From Melampsora larici-populina 98AG31 (lineage: Eukaryota > Basidiomycota > Pucciniomycetes > Pucciniales > Melampsoraceae), in NCBI RefSeq assembly GCF_000204055.1, contig NW_006768780.1:532286-596285 (forward strand): a stretch of 64,000 nucleotides of DNA. The letters are read 5' to 3'. A model generated the notes under the pieces. That model worked only from the letters and a program-made list of their open reading frames with translations, ran no database searches and was not told where the DNA came from. Below, piece after piece: positions 22,200 to 34,090 of this stretch. The number at the start of each line of letters is the position of its first letter. Position 1 is the first letter of the stretch. A program made the translations under genes and the position numbers.

Positions 22200-24308
22200 T
22201 GTAATTTCATATAATTAAGGTTGTATTTCAAATATAATGTAATTACAATAAAATTATAAAGAAAAGAAAGGATGAGGAAGAAGGGAACTGGTCTGTTTGG
22301 CAAATCCAGACAGACTACAGTTAAATGACTCCTTAAAAGGAGGTTTGAAATACAATATGAGAAGGCGGGATCCAAAGCCCTCCTTTAATCTTTAAGGTAA
22401 TAGATTAAAGAGTGAGGTGTAGCTCACTAGCCTGGTTGTTTATAGTCACCAACTGGTAGTTATTCAGAAGGTCACTAACCTGTGAGTTGATGTAGGTCAC
22501 TAACCTGCAGTTGTTCAACAGGTCACTAACCTGTGAGTTGATGAAGGTTACTAACCTGCAGTTGTTCAAAAGGTGACTAACCTGGAGTTCTTTGGGAGTT
22601 CACTAACCTGAAGAGTTCTACTTGGGGAAAGTAGAGGATCCAAGGGATGAAGAAAAGAATTACTTTATCTTTTAGGCAGTAATCTGCTTTAAAAAGTTGA
22701 AGTGAATCACTAGTCTTATTGTTATAAGACTTTTGATTATGTACTTCAATAGAACTTTAAAGGGTTCTTTAAAAGATGTGGGTAATAAAAATGCTTGAAG
22801 GAAAATCTCTGGAGGCTGAGAGAAGAGGAGTTTATATACTCTCCTCTCCAAACCTAACTGTAGTGATATTTGTTTGTATCACTGCTGTGGTTTAGGGTTT
22901 AATGATAATTATTAGTTATTGTTATTATTAATATTACCTAATTACATATATGTGTTATGTAAATTATGTAGTATAAGCATTTTAACTCTTGACACTGAGT
23001 TATGAGGTGTAATTGGTGTTTTATTACATATTACATATGTTGTTAAATGTGTATGTATATGTAATTGATGTTTTTATATGTTTTATTATATGTTACATGT
23101 GTTTTATAAGTTGCATGTACATGTAATTAGATTTATAAGTGAAAATTATATATTATAAGTTAGTTTTGGGTACATGTATATGTACCCAGGGCTGACGCAA
23201 CTACACTTGACTCTACAACCTTCATCTCTGCCATTGATTAATGTAAGTTGCCACAAACCAAAGCCTTTACCAACAAAGAAATCAACAGAATCAAGTCATG
23301 GCTCACAATCCCCAGCCAAAGCAACACCTCAATGCTCTATCATGACTCCTCAAACACAAAGTAACCACCATCACACAACTACAAATTCAATCAAGTCATG
23401 TACCACTCAACACCTACCTCAATAGATTCAAACAGCTCATGATTGATCCAGTCTGTGAATTCCAACATGGAATAGAAACAGTTAAATTCTTTATTGATCT
23501 GTCAGACACATAAACCATCAAAACAAGCTTGAACATAATTTTCAAGGCCACACCGTTGCCAAAATGAACAAACCAATCCTCTCAGACCTCAAAAGGTTCA
23601 AACTTATTGCTACTTTTTGAAACTCCACATGGAGATTTGAAAACCATTGCACTTGGGCTAGGGCCACAAATGAACCCCATCCCTTGAAAAGACCTCAGCC
23701 TCAGGAATGATATCAATTCCCACCCCCTTACTTCCTGCCTTTCTATTTCGTATAAAAAGTCAACACATAATCTGGATGAAACAGCCCACAGCAAGCCTTT
23801 TACCTGACACAGCCAGCAGGATGTTACCAGTGCTGGACATATCACATAGTGTGATAGCTTAGCAGCTCAATAAACACTTAAAGGAATGCAAAAAAATGTA
23901 TAACAATGAAATTGTGGATTAACACAGCAGGGGCTGACAGTGTCATTCAGGCTACATTGAAACTTTTATCACCCTCTCAAGAGGCAGTTGATCCTAGGTG
24001 GGTTTATGTCTTCAATCTTCTCTTGTCCATAATGTTTTTTTCCAACCTTTCATCTTTCTAATCACTCCTGTTCTTAAATAAAAACAGTCCAATTGCAAAA
24101 AGTTCTACAAACTCAAACTTAAACTCCAAAAACTAAAACAAACCAATGAAAAAAGATCACAGATCACAGATCAAAAAAAATAAAGTCTATATCAAATCCA
24201 ACAAGTTTCTTTCCACTCAATTCTCTTCCTCATACCAAACAAATCCTTGAAAGAAACCAATATCGGTTTGTAACTTCATGAGTCTGAACAAGATCACCCA
24301 GTACAATA
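22200..24308. other. Intergenic, repeat relics only
   Basis: AT-rich with a tandem repeat near 22.5 kb and a palindrome GGTACATGTATATGTACC near 23.17 kb. No supported gene; the frames at 23174-23425 and 23582-23845 resemble nothing I recognise. Confidence 0.5.
22430..22620 (+). repeat. Degenerate tandem repeat, GGTCACTAACCTG core
   Basis: About seven imperfect copies of a 25-27-bp unit built on (A)GGT(C)ACTAACCTG followed by a variable AGTTGTT-type spacer. Confidence 0.75.
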
Positions 24309-27048
24309 TCAGAACCCAGCCGCTTGATTGGTTCTTCCTCCCATATCTAAAAAAATCATTACAAAAAATCCAAAAGAAACATCAACATGATCCTTCATAT
24401 GTTTTGTAAACCCAAAAAGAAAATCAAAAACATACCAAAGAATTTATCTTCAAATCCAGCCAATCGATCATCAGCATTCCATTGAGCTATCTCCAATGGA
24501 TTCTTCCATTCAATCCCATCTCCTTCCTGTAAATCCTTTTCCAACTCTGTACGTGGGTCTGACCATCTCACATCTACACAAACGGCTGACACAGACCCGC
24601 CCTACAAGAATGTTTTGGTCCAGCTTTCTTTGTTAATCAAAGACATCAATGAGAATTCACAAAGAAGATACTTACATGAAGAAAAGGTACTAAGCCACGT
24701 TCAAGAGCCGCTCTTCTTCTCACGGGTGCAGGTGCATCCATAATCGCTTTTCCATTCACATCAGCATTTGCCAACATATCTGCTTCCACTCCCCAATCTC
24801 CCAATGTCTCATTTGCTAAGAGAGGAATTTGCGTATCACGAGTTCGCTTGAATCTGTCAAACGAGTTTTGTTAAGAAATTGGAAAAATTGAAATACAATC
24901 AAACCTATTACTCACGTTGTCCCGCGACTGATTCCACTAGGAATTTGTTTCAGTAAGTTCATATGAACAAACAACGCTATTGAACCCGATATTTAAATCA
25001 GACCGTTTGAGAATGATGAACAAAAATCATAAACAATAAAAGAACACTAACGTCGTCCCTCGATATCATGTTGTAACATGGTATGACCGCAATATCCAGA
25101 TTGAGTATTCCAAGACAAACCAGCAGCACCCAGATATCTTCCAGGAAGTGCCCAACGTTTTCTTAATGCCAACATAGCATATCTAAAGACATCTTTATCA
25201 CCGTCTGATATTTGAAACCAATATTGCCAGTGTTGAAGCATATGTTCTGAAAGCAACAAGACATCCAGGTGTCGGGATTTATCGATCAGGATCTGTCCGG
25301 CTTCTTGTTCCCATTCGTCACTGATGAGAAGAATCAATAAGTGAAACTATTTCCAAGACGTCCATAGTAGATTTTTTTAGGGATAGGGATATGTATGGGT
25401 AATTAGCACGTACCGGCATTGAGTGCCAATCAAGAGCCAGATAGGAACATCTGCATGCGTCTTCCAATAATCTTCGTCGCCAGTCCATTCCAACCCAAAA
25501 TCAAACAAATGCGTAAGTGAATCTGTTTTTGGCGTGTTTTTCTGGCTAATCATAGGGACTGACCGGGCCAAAAAAGTGCTCCGAGTTTTTTATATGCTTT
25601 GGATTCCCACAGATTTTCTAGTTGACCTGGTTTTAACAGTGCCGGAAGGTTATCACTGTGTATATGATCGTGGTTTTGAAGAACCAGCATTGCAGCAAGT
25701 CAGCACCTGCAAATCGACACGCGATGACCAAAAACACGGTAGACGGGCATACCTGTCGAGATATAGCGGTTCACGAAACGAACACATGACTAAAGCAGAA
25801 GCTTTGATATGCTAAAATCAAGAGGAAAAATTGATTCTTCCAATGAGTAAAACGATCGAGACATTGAAAAAAGGGTTTTGATCCCAAAAGAAAGATGACT
25901 TTACAAAGTTTTTAGCTCGATGTGAATCCTTCTTAGCCCATTCAACAATCTTAAATGAAACATTATATCTTCTTAATGATTCACGGATCTCATTGGTGGG
26001 TCTTTCACCTGGAAAACTAAAGATTTCAATGGGTAATTCACATTTTAAATTTTCTCTTAACATTCTTACACCTAAAAGCACTCTAACAAATGTATCCTAT
26101 GATGGTCGAAAAAACCGTTATTCAGTAAAGGTGAAATCATTGGTGAAATGATAGGATTGTGATATTAGAAATCAGTTACTTACCGCATTACCAGCTGTAA
26201 AGACAATACCGCGACCAGTACCATGGTTTTTAGGGTCTAAGTAGCCTTTGCTAGAAGCTGTCTCGAGATGAGTGATCAATTCTTCTCGCTTGTCACGGTA
26301 ATGAGTCCGATTCATCGTGGCCCACATGAGATGAGCGCGCTGGAACGGAAAGGTAAACCACACGGTTAGCTCAAGATTTCAAAGCGGTCGTGATCGGCTA
26401 GAAAGATATAAAACGAAGTAAAGTTTCTGTGTGTGAAATGACAGACGATGATGTATGCGGAGAGGTGTGGATATACCTCGATCGAAAAAAGAAACACGAA
26501 GAGGAAGAAACGACTTTTAGAAGGATAGGTAAACAGACCTTTAGAAGATCGACATTTGCATTTTTACCAATCCGATGATCCGAACAAGTTTGTAAGTTGA
26601 ATTGAACCCAAACAGCAGGTTCAGGTAAAGGAGCCATACGCCAAGCTCTTAAACGTTGTTTGAGTGAAGCATTAATCGGTAAAGGAGCTGTTGGAGATTG
26701 CCATTCACCACGACTTGCACCATCTAATGCACCTGTTAGTTCATTCTTATGATGAGCAAAGTTAGATAACCAAAGTGAAGCAGAAGGAATTGGCCATATG
26801 GAAGACCATTTGTGAGAAGAGGTTGGGATGGATTGATCATTTGAAGATACGATGTTTTGATCAGATTCTTCATGGTCTTTGATCGGTTGAGATGAGGAAT
26901 TGGTTGAGATTCGATAAAGAATGTAAAGTGACAGGATGGATGCTAAAGTGAATGGAATCAAACGTTTTCTAATGAAAGGACTCAATGAACTTGGATGATA
27001 AGAATTGTAAATTGTCGAAGTTGAAGTTGATTGAGTATTTTTGAACAT
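24309..27048 (-). CDS. GT71 alpha-mannosyltransferase (MNN2-type), Golgi type II membrane protein
   Basis: Eleven exons, phases consistent: 27048-26539, 26339-26184, 26096-25905, 25811-25753, 25655-25564, 25522-25414, 25320-25052, 24976-24916, 24853-24676, 24601-24436 and 24346-24309, giving about 609 residues. There is a single N-terminal signal anchor (F-T-L-A-S-I-L-S-L-Y-I-L-Y) after a short cytosolic tail. The family core is clear: G-R-G-I-V-F-T-A-G-N, L-G-V-R-M-L-R-E, C-E-L-P-I-E-I-F-S-F-P-G-E, then F-R-E-P-L-Y-L-D-S-D-N with the Asp-x-Asp-type nucleotide-sugar site. Fungal relatives add alpha-1,2-mannose to N-glycan outer chains in the Golgi. The last exon is uncertain: another frame is open past 24309 and could extend the C-terminus. 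ATG 27048 is chosen because the upstream in-frame start is not ATG. Confidence 0.85.
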
Positions 27049-28858
27049 TTTTTTGAGATGATGATGATGAAAGATGATTAATGAAATCAAATCAAATTGA
27101 TAAGGTGTTAATCAAGTTCATAAACAAGCAGGACTTCATAAACAGGCTCATTGGTCACTGGTCAGGAGAAACACTCGATAATCAAAACTAAAAACAAATG
27201 ATGTTCAGATTGGATACCCACTGGGACTATGACCGCGGAAAATAATATGTGAAGAACTTCAAAATACTTCACTTATCAGATTCATTTTCAAATTTTTAAA
27301 CTTCAACTTTACTATCAATCACACGGTAAACTTCAAACTTTGGTCAATCATCAATCCTCACGACATACATGCTCATAAACTCCGGTTTAGTGATAATGGT
27401 ACTTGCTAGAAATCTGTTAAGATCCTTTTCCCTTCTTACATATATCCTGTTCCTGTGCCTAATTTATTGGTTTCTTTTCTTCATTGCGTTATCCATCAAC
27501 AGTTTGAGTCCTAATACATATCAATTCGGGCTCCAAGTATTTCGAAAAATGCTGCTGGACTGGTCAACAAGGTTTTGTCATCCGAAGATACTTCTTGTTG
27601 TCTGTCGATACTTTTTACATACAGACGGAGTGCTTCTTTACCGCTGAGATCGCAAATGACGTCATTGCGTACATAGTTTACCCGAATCTACCTCGTTGTC
27701 TTATTCACATGGCATGTTCTTCTTTTTCGTTGATCGGTCGAAAGGCAACGAGTGTTCCCCAAGCCCAACTCGTATGACAGAGCCCTTGTAGGATTTTGTG
27801 AAGGATAACAGAAGACTGGATATCTGGATTCGATCACATCGTTTCTACTTACCGGGTTAGCGAGGTTTCAAAATTTTGGGAAGTCGGTCCTTTCATGCAC
27901 ACCGCAACGTCGGCGCATTTGGGAGTGATCGTGATATTGATCATGTCAAAAAACTACAAAGAATTTCATTTCTACTGGTTGACAGTGCTCTAGAAGCGAA
28001 GTTATGGATGTGTTTGTGGAAAGAAGTGGAATTGGTGGGCTGCCAGATAGTTTGATCAATAACCATGACATCCTGATTCCTACCTGGCCACCAAAAGAAA
28101 GGCAAAGGTCTATCTCTGAACAAATCAAAGACTATTTTTGAACAAATCAAAGATACAACATGATGTTTCAGCTTGAGTTGTTCGTTTTCAAATGAAGATG
28201 TATCGGAACTCAACGGGCGCGGACGCGGCCGCGCGAGGGGCTTAGTTAAGCTAAGAACTCAACTAGGATCACCTTTGGAAGGAGAGTCGAGGTGAATGGT
28301 GGCCAGAGTGTTGAGTCGTAAATTCCATTGGGACAGCTTTTCTTCCCACCGCTCTTCTTACCATCTACAATGCACTACAAAGTTGACCATTCAAAATGTC
28401 CGATCTATACAATGAGATGGTCAAGGATGGTCACTGATGATCAATGGGATAGGATCATAAATAGTGTGTCGGACAGACATCCAAGTACTTCATCTAGTAC
28501 ATAGACGCTATCTTGGGCCTCAACTTCAAGCTTACTGGGCACCAAGATCAAGATTTCCCTAGAATTCCCTTCATGGTGATCAATTTGGTTTTTGAATGAG
28601 TGATCAATCAACTGAACTTCGAATTCAAGGGAGGAGCTGATCAAAGCTTCATCAAAACAAGATGGGTACAATCGATCCATACTTTGCAGGAAACATCGGC
28701 GCATCATTACGGATTCATGATGAACAAGATAATGGGTTTAAAAGCTCACCATCATCCTGCCTCATCCCTAACTTCATCGCTCATATCGTACATATATCAT
28801 ATTCAAAGTAGATAGATAAGAACTGTTAGAAATATATCATCATCTTAAAAATACCATC
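27049..28858. other. Intergenic, no supported gene
   Basis: Shared 5' region of the divergent mannosyltransferase and first GH7 gene. It contains one 40-bp insertion with MULE-like end at 28215-28254. The open frame 27369-27647 is hydrophobic but unsupported. Confidence 0.5.
28215..28254. mobile_element. One-ended 40-bp MULE-like insertion with 9-bp duplication
   Basis: GAACTCAAC is repeated at 28206-28214 and 28255-28263. The 40 bp between end in GGGGCTTAGTTAAGCTAA, one base different from the terminus of the 801-bp element at 35833-36633, but the left side is a GC-rich run with no matching end. Confidence 0.6.
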
Positions 28859-30464
28859 ATGCCACTTTCCAAGTTATCAATTTTTACTCTCTTAGCGTCT
28901 ATAGCCCTTTCTCAATCTTCAGAAGAAGTACATACCACTCCTACGGAAATTCAACCCAAATTCAATTACGAGCTATGTACAAAAAAAGGCTGTTTCAAGC
29001 ATAAAGGAACAGTTACAGCGGATGTGAGTTATAGAGAAGTTCATTCAAGAAAAGACCCAAAGAAATTATGTTTAAAAGATAAAAGATGGGATTCAAGATT
29101 ATGTTCAAATCAAGATGAATGTAGCAAGAATTGTGAAATAGATATGATTTCGAATTATACTGAACGAACTGGAGTGACTAATTTTAATAAATCTGATAAT
29201 AGTCTTAGTTTAAAGTTAGTAGTTTCAGAGGATAAGAAAACCAAAAAGAAAAATATAGGGTCTAGAATTTATCATTTAGATCAAGATGGTCATTATGTGA
29301 TGTATAAATTAAAAGGCAAAGAAATCTCTTTCGATGTTGATCTTTCTCGTTTAGGATGTGGATTAAATGGAGCATTCTACTTGACTGAAATGTCTATGGA
29401 TGGAGGATCAAAAAACCAATCATTCATGAATAGTAATCGTACTGGATCTTACTACGGAACAGGCTATTGTGATGCTCAATGTCCTCAAGATCTCGCTTTC
29501 ACTGGAGCTGAGGTTCGTTTTCCGCGTTATCTGATTGATTTGAATCATCAATCTCACCTTTTTTTCTCGCTTTATATAGATCAATGTCAATCTGACACGA
29601 AAGGGTGCCACTCGTCAAGGACTTTGTTGTCCAGAAATGGATCTCTTAGAAGCCAACGCTTTAGCTCATTCATTTACGGCACATTCATGCAAAAGCTCAC
29701 GTCAAGAAAAGTGTTTTGGTGATCAATGCGGTGAAGGTAAAGAAGGAAACTGTGCAGGTTGTGATTTTAATCCTTATAGATTAGGTTCACCTAACTTTTT
29801 TGGACCAGGTAAAACGATCAACTCTGACTTACCATTTAAGATCGTCACTCAATTCATTACCGATTCAAATCATGATTTATCAGAAATTAAAAGGTTATAT
29901 GTTCAAAATGGCACTGTCTTTCATAATACTAAAGCTGGTATTCGTCAATTGAAACGTCATGATTCAATTACAAATAATTATTGTAGTACTTCTCAAAAAG
30001 TCTTAGGTGGTGCTGGTCAAGATCAATTTAAAGCGAAAGGTGGTCTCAAGAAATTAGGTGAAAGTTTAGAACGTGGAATGGTTTTGGTGATGAGTTTGTG
30101 GGATGATAAAACTGAAAGTGATATGTTATGGTTAGATGGTCATTTCCCTCGTAATGCCTCTTCAAGACTTCCTGGCGTCGTTCGTGGTCCTTGTACGCCG
30201 GAAGAAAGTGATACAAAGATGGTCGAAGCTACTTTTCCAGACGCTTTCATTCGGTTTTCTAATGTTCGAGTTGGCGAATTGGACTCAACCTACGCAGTCA
30301 CTGAGACAAATCACACCAAGGCTACTCCAGATCATATCAACCACACTGATACTACTCAGAATCATACAAATCACACTGAGGCTAATCAGAATCATACAAA
30401 TCACACTGATGCTACTCAAAATCCTATAAATCACACTCACGCTCTTGTAGATCCAAATTTGTGA
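28859..30464 (+). CDS. GH7 glycoside hydrolase (cellobiohydrolase/endoglucanase-like) with sequon-rich tail
   Basis: Two exons, 28859-29512 and 29580-30464, giving 512 residues with signal peptide MPLSKLSIFTLLASIALS. GH7 hallmarks: G-T-G-Y-C-D-A-Q-C-P, then C-C-P-E-M-D-L-L-E-A-N with Glu237 (nucleophile), Asp239 and Glu242 (acid/base) intact, then F-G-P-G-K-T and M-S-L-W-D-D. The Trp normal in E-M-D-x-W-E is Leu. GH7 enzymes cut beta-1,4-glucan in the apoplast. The protein extends about 55 residues past the paralogues' end (G-E-L-D-S-T-Y) in N-H-T repeats. There is no cellulose-binding module. A tandem paralogue follows at 31538 with the same intron position. Confidence 0.92.
30307..30440 (+). 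repeat. 30-bp coding repeat: N-H-T sequons
   Basis: About 3.5 copies of a 10-residue unit (N-H-T-D-T-T-Q-N-H-T type) at the GH7 C-terminus, carrying about seven potential N-glycosylation sites. Confidence 0.85.
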
Positions 30465-31537
30465 ACTTACTTTGATGCTCAACCTAAACTTGATCTCTTT
30501 AAAGTGTATCAATTTTCGGTTGTGAAAAACCTGTTTGTTTTATCTTCCTTTTTGTTTTGTATATGACTCATCATTATGTAGGCTTTGATCTTTCTTGACC
30601 AATTGTAAATAAGTTTTTTGTTCATATGCTCACTTTTTAAATAAATTTGAAAGAAACTTGTGACTGCAACCACCCAAAGCGCTGCAAGTTTAATATTCAC
30701 TGGGCGTGTTTTGTTGTTGACTCATAGCCACAATATGCTGTCGTCTGCTGTCCTTGAATACATGTATGTACGTAGATAGATTGTACGCGACAAAAGCTGT
30801 TTGAGGAAATTGTCGAAGCACTAAGAGATGCTGAGAGCCATCAAATCATCAATGTATCTGCTCACTTCTTTGAGAACAATGACACATTCCAAAACCGTGC
30901 AGGCGAGCCGTTGCATCCTAGGAAGTGGATGCTTCGGAAGGGCCGACAAGGGAACCAAAGCTGTATATACCACACAAACCGGTGGTGACCGCGGTTCTTT
31001 TCTATATTCACAGCCTTTTCCATGACTCTCCATATGTACATAGGTAGATGACCACCGGTGTAGATGACCTCGCTGAAGGTCAATGGTTTTGATTTCCATC
31101 GGATGGGATCGTGAGTGTGAGTGTGAGAAAGATGAAATGGTAAAACCCGATGGACGACAGTGACGAAGTTCTAACGACTTCATTTTAGCTTTTCCTCGAC
31201 GTTGAGTGAGCCTGAGTGAGCACAGAGTTCAAAAGAGTCCAAATTAACCAGGTCACGTCGTAGATAATTACTTTTATGACCACGATTGAAATGCACTCGA
31301 GAATTAAAGACCAGAGATAAGTAATCCACCTCGATTGATGCAATATAGCAGTATCAGTCACTCGATTATGTACTGGTATTTTTAGCAAAGATGCAATAAC
31401 CATTCACACACACAAATGAATAAATGCAATCCTCAGACGCTGAAGAACCAGATTGTTCCCTCTTCGTTCTGAAATTGCGCGCTCATCAGTTGTGACCGAT
31501 CGGTTTTTTGACATAATTGCATCAACACACCTCGACA
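30465..31537. other. Intergenic between tandem GH7 genes
   Basis: Terminator of the first and promoter of the second GH7 gene. The antisense frame 30821-31183 has no family resemblance. Confidence 0.5.
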
Positions 31538-32988
31538 ATGCCACTTTCAAATCTTACTACCTTATTAGCGACTGCAGCTCTTCTTGTAAGTCAAGTTTAC
31601 ACCTCTTCTATAGAATCTCAACCCCGTTTAAATTATGAGGAGTGTACAAAGGCCACAGGTTGTCGGATGATCGAGGCAACTGTTACAGTAGATGTACATT
31701 GGCGAAAATTTCCGTCTAAACAAAATCCAGAGATATCTTGCTTTGAGAATGGAAGTTGGAATCCATCATTATGCCCAAATCTAGATGAATGTTTGAAGAA
31801 TTGTGATGCAGGTGGGATTGCTAACTATGAAGAATACGCGGGTGTTTACAATTCGGATCAGTCTGGTAGTAGTGTGAATATGAAGTTTGTAGTTTCAGAG
31901 GACAAGAAAACAAAGAGAAAAAACATCGGTTCGAGGCTTTATCATTTGGATCAAGATGGACGTTATTTGTTGTATAAGTTGAAAGGACGAGAGATCTCCT
32001 TTGACGTTGATCTTTCTCGTTTGACTTGTGGAATGAATGGTGCATTGTACTTGAGTGAGATGTCTTTGGATGGAGGTTCGAATAACCAAGCCTTTATGAA
32101 TACCGGTTATCAGGGATCGTATTATGGAACGGGTTACTGCGATGCTCAATGTCCCTCGGATTCTGCTTTCAACGGAGGAGAGGTATGTGTCTTTATTCCT
32201 CGAAATACCACCCTATCATTGTCAAGTTGAAGAATTGGGAACAAAACTGATTCCTCATCTTCAATCATCTATAGATCAATTTGAATCCCCCCGCAGATGG
32301 TGCACCACGCAAAGGAAATTGCTGTCCTGAGATGGATATCTTGGAGTCTAACGCTTTAGCTCAAGCTTTCACCCCACATCCATGCAGTCGCACAGGTCAA
32401 TCAACTTGCATGGGTGATCAATGCCCTGAAGGTCCAAAGGGATTCTGCGCGGGCTGTGATTTCAATCCTTACAGATTAGGTTCAACAGATTTCTTTGGAC
32501 CAGGCAAAACCGTCGATTCTACTTTACCATTGAAAATAGTTACACAATTTATTACAGATTCATATGGTGATTTAGCAGAGATCAAAAGGATATATGTTCA
32601 AGAGGGTCGAATTATTCAAAATGCGCACCCCGTGTATCCGGAATTGAAGCCTTATAATTCAATTACAGACAATTTTTGTAGTGCCTCTACAGCACTCTTT
32701 GGAGGAGAAGATCGATTTAGACAGAAAGGTGGTCTTAAAAAATTAGGACAAAGTTTAGATCGTGGAATGGTCTTAGTGTTGAGTTTATGGGATGATAAAA
32801 GTGACACCGACATGCTTTGGTTGGACGGCACCTTTCCTCCTGATGCAGATCCGACAAAGCCTGGCGTGGTTCGTGGTCCTTGCACGCCCGCGGAAGGGAA
32901 CACAACACTGATTGAAAATGAGTATCCAAATGCATTTGTTCAATACGGTAACATTCGAATCGGCGAACTAGACTCAACTTATCCTTAA
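31538..32988 (+). CDS. GH7 glycoside hydrolase, second copy
   Basis: Exons 31538-32182 and 32275-32988 give 452 residues with a signal peptide after ATG 31538; the upstream frame extension has no ATG. The active site C-C-P-E-M-D-I-L-E-S-N keeps Glu234, Asp236 and Glu239, so it should be catalytic. It ends at G-E-L-D-S-T-Y-P without the sequon tail. The intron position is identical in all three copies, which shows gene duplication rather than retrocopying. Confidence 0.92.
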
Positions 32989-34090
32989 ATTTTTCAGCTT
33001 TTTTGTGACATTCAAACAGTTCCGCTCAGATCTGCGCATGGTACATTGTGATTGTAACACGCTTTTGTTTTTGTTCTCGTTCTTTTTTGTTTCTTGTCTG
33101 AGATGAAGAAGCTCTATACATACTTCGTTTGATCGTTCTAATTTGTAGATGCAACCACTATGATTTCATGATCGATTTGTTCTTTTTCATGCTTTCAACG
33201 TTTCTACCTACCTAGAGCCATGTACAGGTTATCCATACGTGAAATTGGGAAATATTAAAGTGATTGTGGCGCTTTCACAACAACCGCCTGCTGCTGTCTA
33301 TAAATCAGCAATCATAGGTGACTCTTGGATCATGATAAGAGAAAGCAGTAACCTGAATTTATTACACAGCTTCAGTTCAAGTAGCTATATTGGAGGTATC
33401 ACATCAGGATAGTTGCAGACATATATCAGCTCAACACTTGTCTTCAGTTCAACCCATAGACCGTGAAAGGTTGACAGCCCAAATCTACATGGGCATGCGA
33501 CAGAAGGGGAATAAAGTACTGACTCGCTCTGCGTGTGCTGTTACAACGCCCCATTTGCGACCAACCCTCAAAAAGGGTGAACAACTCAACATTAAAATCA
33601 TAATCCATACCTTCAGTTAACTTGGGAATGTCAAGGCAATCTGCGATCTCTGATACCATCAGAACGTACGAATTCTCGTGCTGGTGGTACCCAAAGTATC
33701 CTGGAAGTTAAATCTACAGACGCAAGCTAGCTGCCCAACACCTGAACGATTTAATAACCACTTCAAGGTTTGTTTACCTCATCAAGATTCTTGGTCGGTC
33801 ATGTTGGCTGATATCAACTCATGATAGGAGAGGTCTACGCTTGGGTGTTTGATGATGACGGGCTAGCTTGATCAAATGCAATGGCAAACATCACTTATCA
33901 AAAGTGAGCATTGGGTTGGTAAGAGATTAGAATGATATTACTTCTACATGCTCTCATTTCCTCACATGAAATCCAAAGCGTAGAAAAAATACATCATCAC
34001 GGAACATGACAGGAGACAATCACAAGACAAAAAAAGAAATTGATGAGATCAAAAACATCTTGGTTATTCACTAAATTTGAAGAGAGTAGC
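32989..34090. other. Intergenic between convergent GH7 genes
   Basis: Two 3' ends face each other. No gene, RNA or repeat is supported in the 1.1 kb. Confidence 0.5.

Noticed and set aside
24187..24308. Longer C-terminus of the mannosyltransferase in another frame
   Set aside because: Attractive residues, but the frame does not follow from the donor at 24436; kept only as an uncertainty.
27369..27647. Hydrophobic 92-residue open frame that could be a membrane protein
   Set aside because: T-rich DNA gives Leu/Phe/Ser by chance; there are no flanking exons or family resemblance.
30821..31183. 120-residue minus-strand open frame between GH7 genes
   Set aside because: No signal peptide, domain or splice evidence; composition looks non-coding.
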